Below the pieces are notes generated by a model. It saw only the letters and a program-made list of their open reading frames with translations. It ran no database searches and was not told where the DNA came from. Positions 20,431-20,937 of a DNA stretch of 20,937 nt are shown here, piece by piece; positions within the stretch are counted from its first letter, which is position 1, and each line of letters opens with the position of its first letter. The position numbers were made by a program, and so were the translations under genes. Source of the DNA: Haloferacaceae archaeon (GTDB lineage: Archaea; Halobacteriota; Halobacteria; Halobacteriales; Haloferacaceae); assembly GCA_028274825.1 (NCBI GenBank), contig JAQCMZ010000434.1, positions 1-20,937 on the forward strand, written 5' to 3'.

Positions 20431-20937
20431 ATGAAATTCACGAGGACCAGCTTCTTAACTTCCTCGTCAACTCGCTTGACGAGGAAGTTGCCATCACACT
20501 CGCTGAAAACGCTGAACTCGATGCCCAAGACATCTACGAGGTCCTCGTCGGCGCGTGCGCCGACGTGACCTCGGTCTCAACGCTCTGTGAGAAAAGCGAA
20601 GATGCACCCCACAAAAACTCGGGTCTCTACCATCTCCGCACCAAATGCGATCTGGAGACGATCGAACAGGTCGGAAACGCGCTCCTTCAGAAGGACGTCC
20701 TCGATGTCCTTCCCCAGCAGGTGGAGGTCGTTTCAGACCTCCACCTGCGGCCCTACTACGGCGACGAGGACGGGACAGACGGCCTGTCTCACTCACAAGC
20801 GAAGCGTGGAACAACTGCGTTCCATGCCTACGCCACACTCTACGCGCGTGTGAAGAACAAACGCTACACGCTGGCGGTGCGCCGTCTCGAAGACGGCGAC
20901 ACCGCCAGCAGTGTCCTCGCAGAGTTTCTCGGTATCC
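20406..20937 (+). CDS. ISH3-family transposase, N-terminal part (truncated by window)
   Basis: The frame is open from GTG 20406 to the window end (177 codons) and reads MSKTKQADDEIHEDQLLNF, as in the haloarchaeal ISH3/ISH27-type DDE transposases I recall. Further matches are DIYEVLVGACADVTSVSTLC, VVSDLHLRPYYGDEDGTDGL with Asp111 as probable first catalytic carboxylate, KRGTTAFHAYATLYARVKNK and DGDTASSVLAEF. The start is assigned to GTG because the family protein begins with SKTKQA; no ATG precedes it in frame. About the N-terminal 45% of a protein near 390 residues is visible, so whether the gene is intact cannot be told. It lies 397 nt after ureF. Confidence 0.88.
   Translation, partial: MSKTKQADDEIHEDQLLNFLVNSLDEEVAITLAENAELDAQDIYEVLVGACADVTSVSTLCEKSEDAPHKNSGLYHLRTKCDLETIEQVGNALLQKDVLDVLPQQVEVVSDLHLRPYYGDEDGTDGLSHSQAKRGTTAFHAYATLYARVKNKRYTLAVRRLEDGDTASSVLAEFLGI

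Larger units (their letters stand above)
20344..20937 (+). mobile_element. ISH3-type insertion sequence, left part, cut by window end
   Basis: The transposase reading frame at 20406 identifies an ISH3-type element. The left end is not fixed by the sequence; I place it near 20344, where a direct repeat begins (GTTGAGACGT at 20344-20353 and again at 20381-20390). TATA-like GTATATCAC lies near 20361. The right end, terminal repeat and target duplication are outside the window. Confidence 0.65.

Noticed and set aside
1..20937. CRISPR array, tRNA or rRNA genes
   Set aside because: No regularly spaced identical repeats of CRISPR size, no cloverleaf with TTCGA-type T loop in proper context, and no rRNA motifs were seen.

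Overview
This window reads as chromosomal DNA of a halophilic archaeon (class Halobacteria). The proteins are strongly acidic. Several genes have an AT-rich box 26-30 nt before the start codon, which is the leaderless promoter layout of haloarchaea. Family-level matches also point there: a DUF5808 protein, an Hvo_1808-type surface protein with a PGF-CTERM tail, an archaeal-type nicotinate phosphoribosyltransferase, a NOG1-type GTPase, an archaeal RNase P RNA and an ISH3-type transposase. I cannot name the species.

Layout. 1-770: no convincing gene. 802-2001: a small DUF5808 membrane protein and a Tat-type lipoprotein. 2393-2959 (-): nicotinamidase. 2960-4090: a gene-poor stretch with what look like eroded 3' ends of TnpB/IS1341-type elements. 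4091-5758: a secreted, HExxH-containing surface protein. 6316-7464: nicotinate phosphoribosyltransferase, facing an AMMECR1-domain gene (7516-8118, -). 8656-9011: RNase P RNA, followed by a NOG1-type GTPase (9281-10258). 10554-11849 (-): a DUF389 membrane protein. 12057-12791 (-): a 5-formyltetrahydrofolate cyclo-ligase-type protein. 13582-14352: a nickel transporter. 14676-20008: a complete urease operon in the order ureB-C-A-G-D-E-F. 20406 to the window end: the start of an ISH3-type transposase, truncated by the window.

Genes working together. Nickel uptake, the three urease structural subunits and four maturation proteins (UreD, E, F, G) form one co-directional block of about 6.4 kb. Every gene junction inside the operon overlaps or shares bases, which suggests translational coupling. 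An AT-rich 323-bp spacer with two small palindromes and one spaced inverted repeat precedes ureB and is the obvious place for regulation. Nicotinamidase and nicotinate phosphoribosyltransferase are the two consecutive steps of NAD salvage through nicotinic acid. They are divergent and about 3.4 kb apart, separated by the surface-protein gene and the eroded mobile-element sequence.

The most unusual non-genic signal is a set of dispersed stem-loops in the spacers. At least three (2063-2096, 3734-3765, 8532-8569) share a CCCAC/GTGGG-type inner stem, a purine-rich 3' internal strand and an outer stem whose sequence differs but stays paired. They resemble the right ends of IS200/IS605-IS1341 elements, where TnpB guide RNAs end, but no intact tnpB is present in the window.
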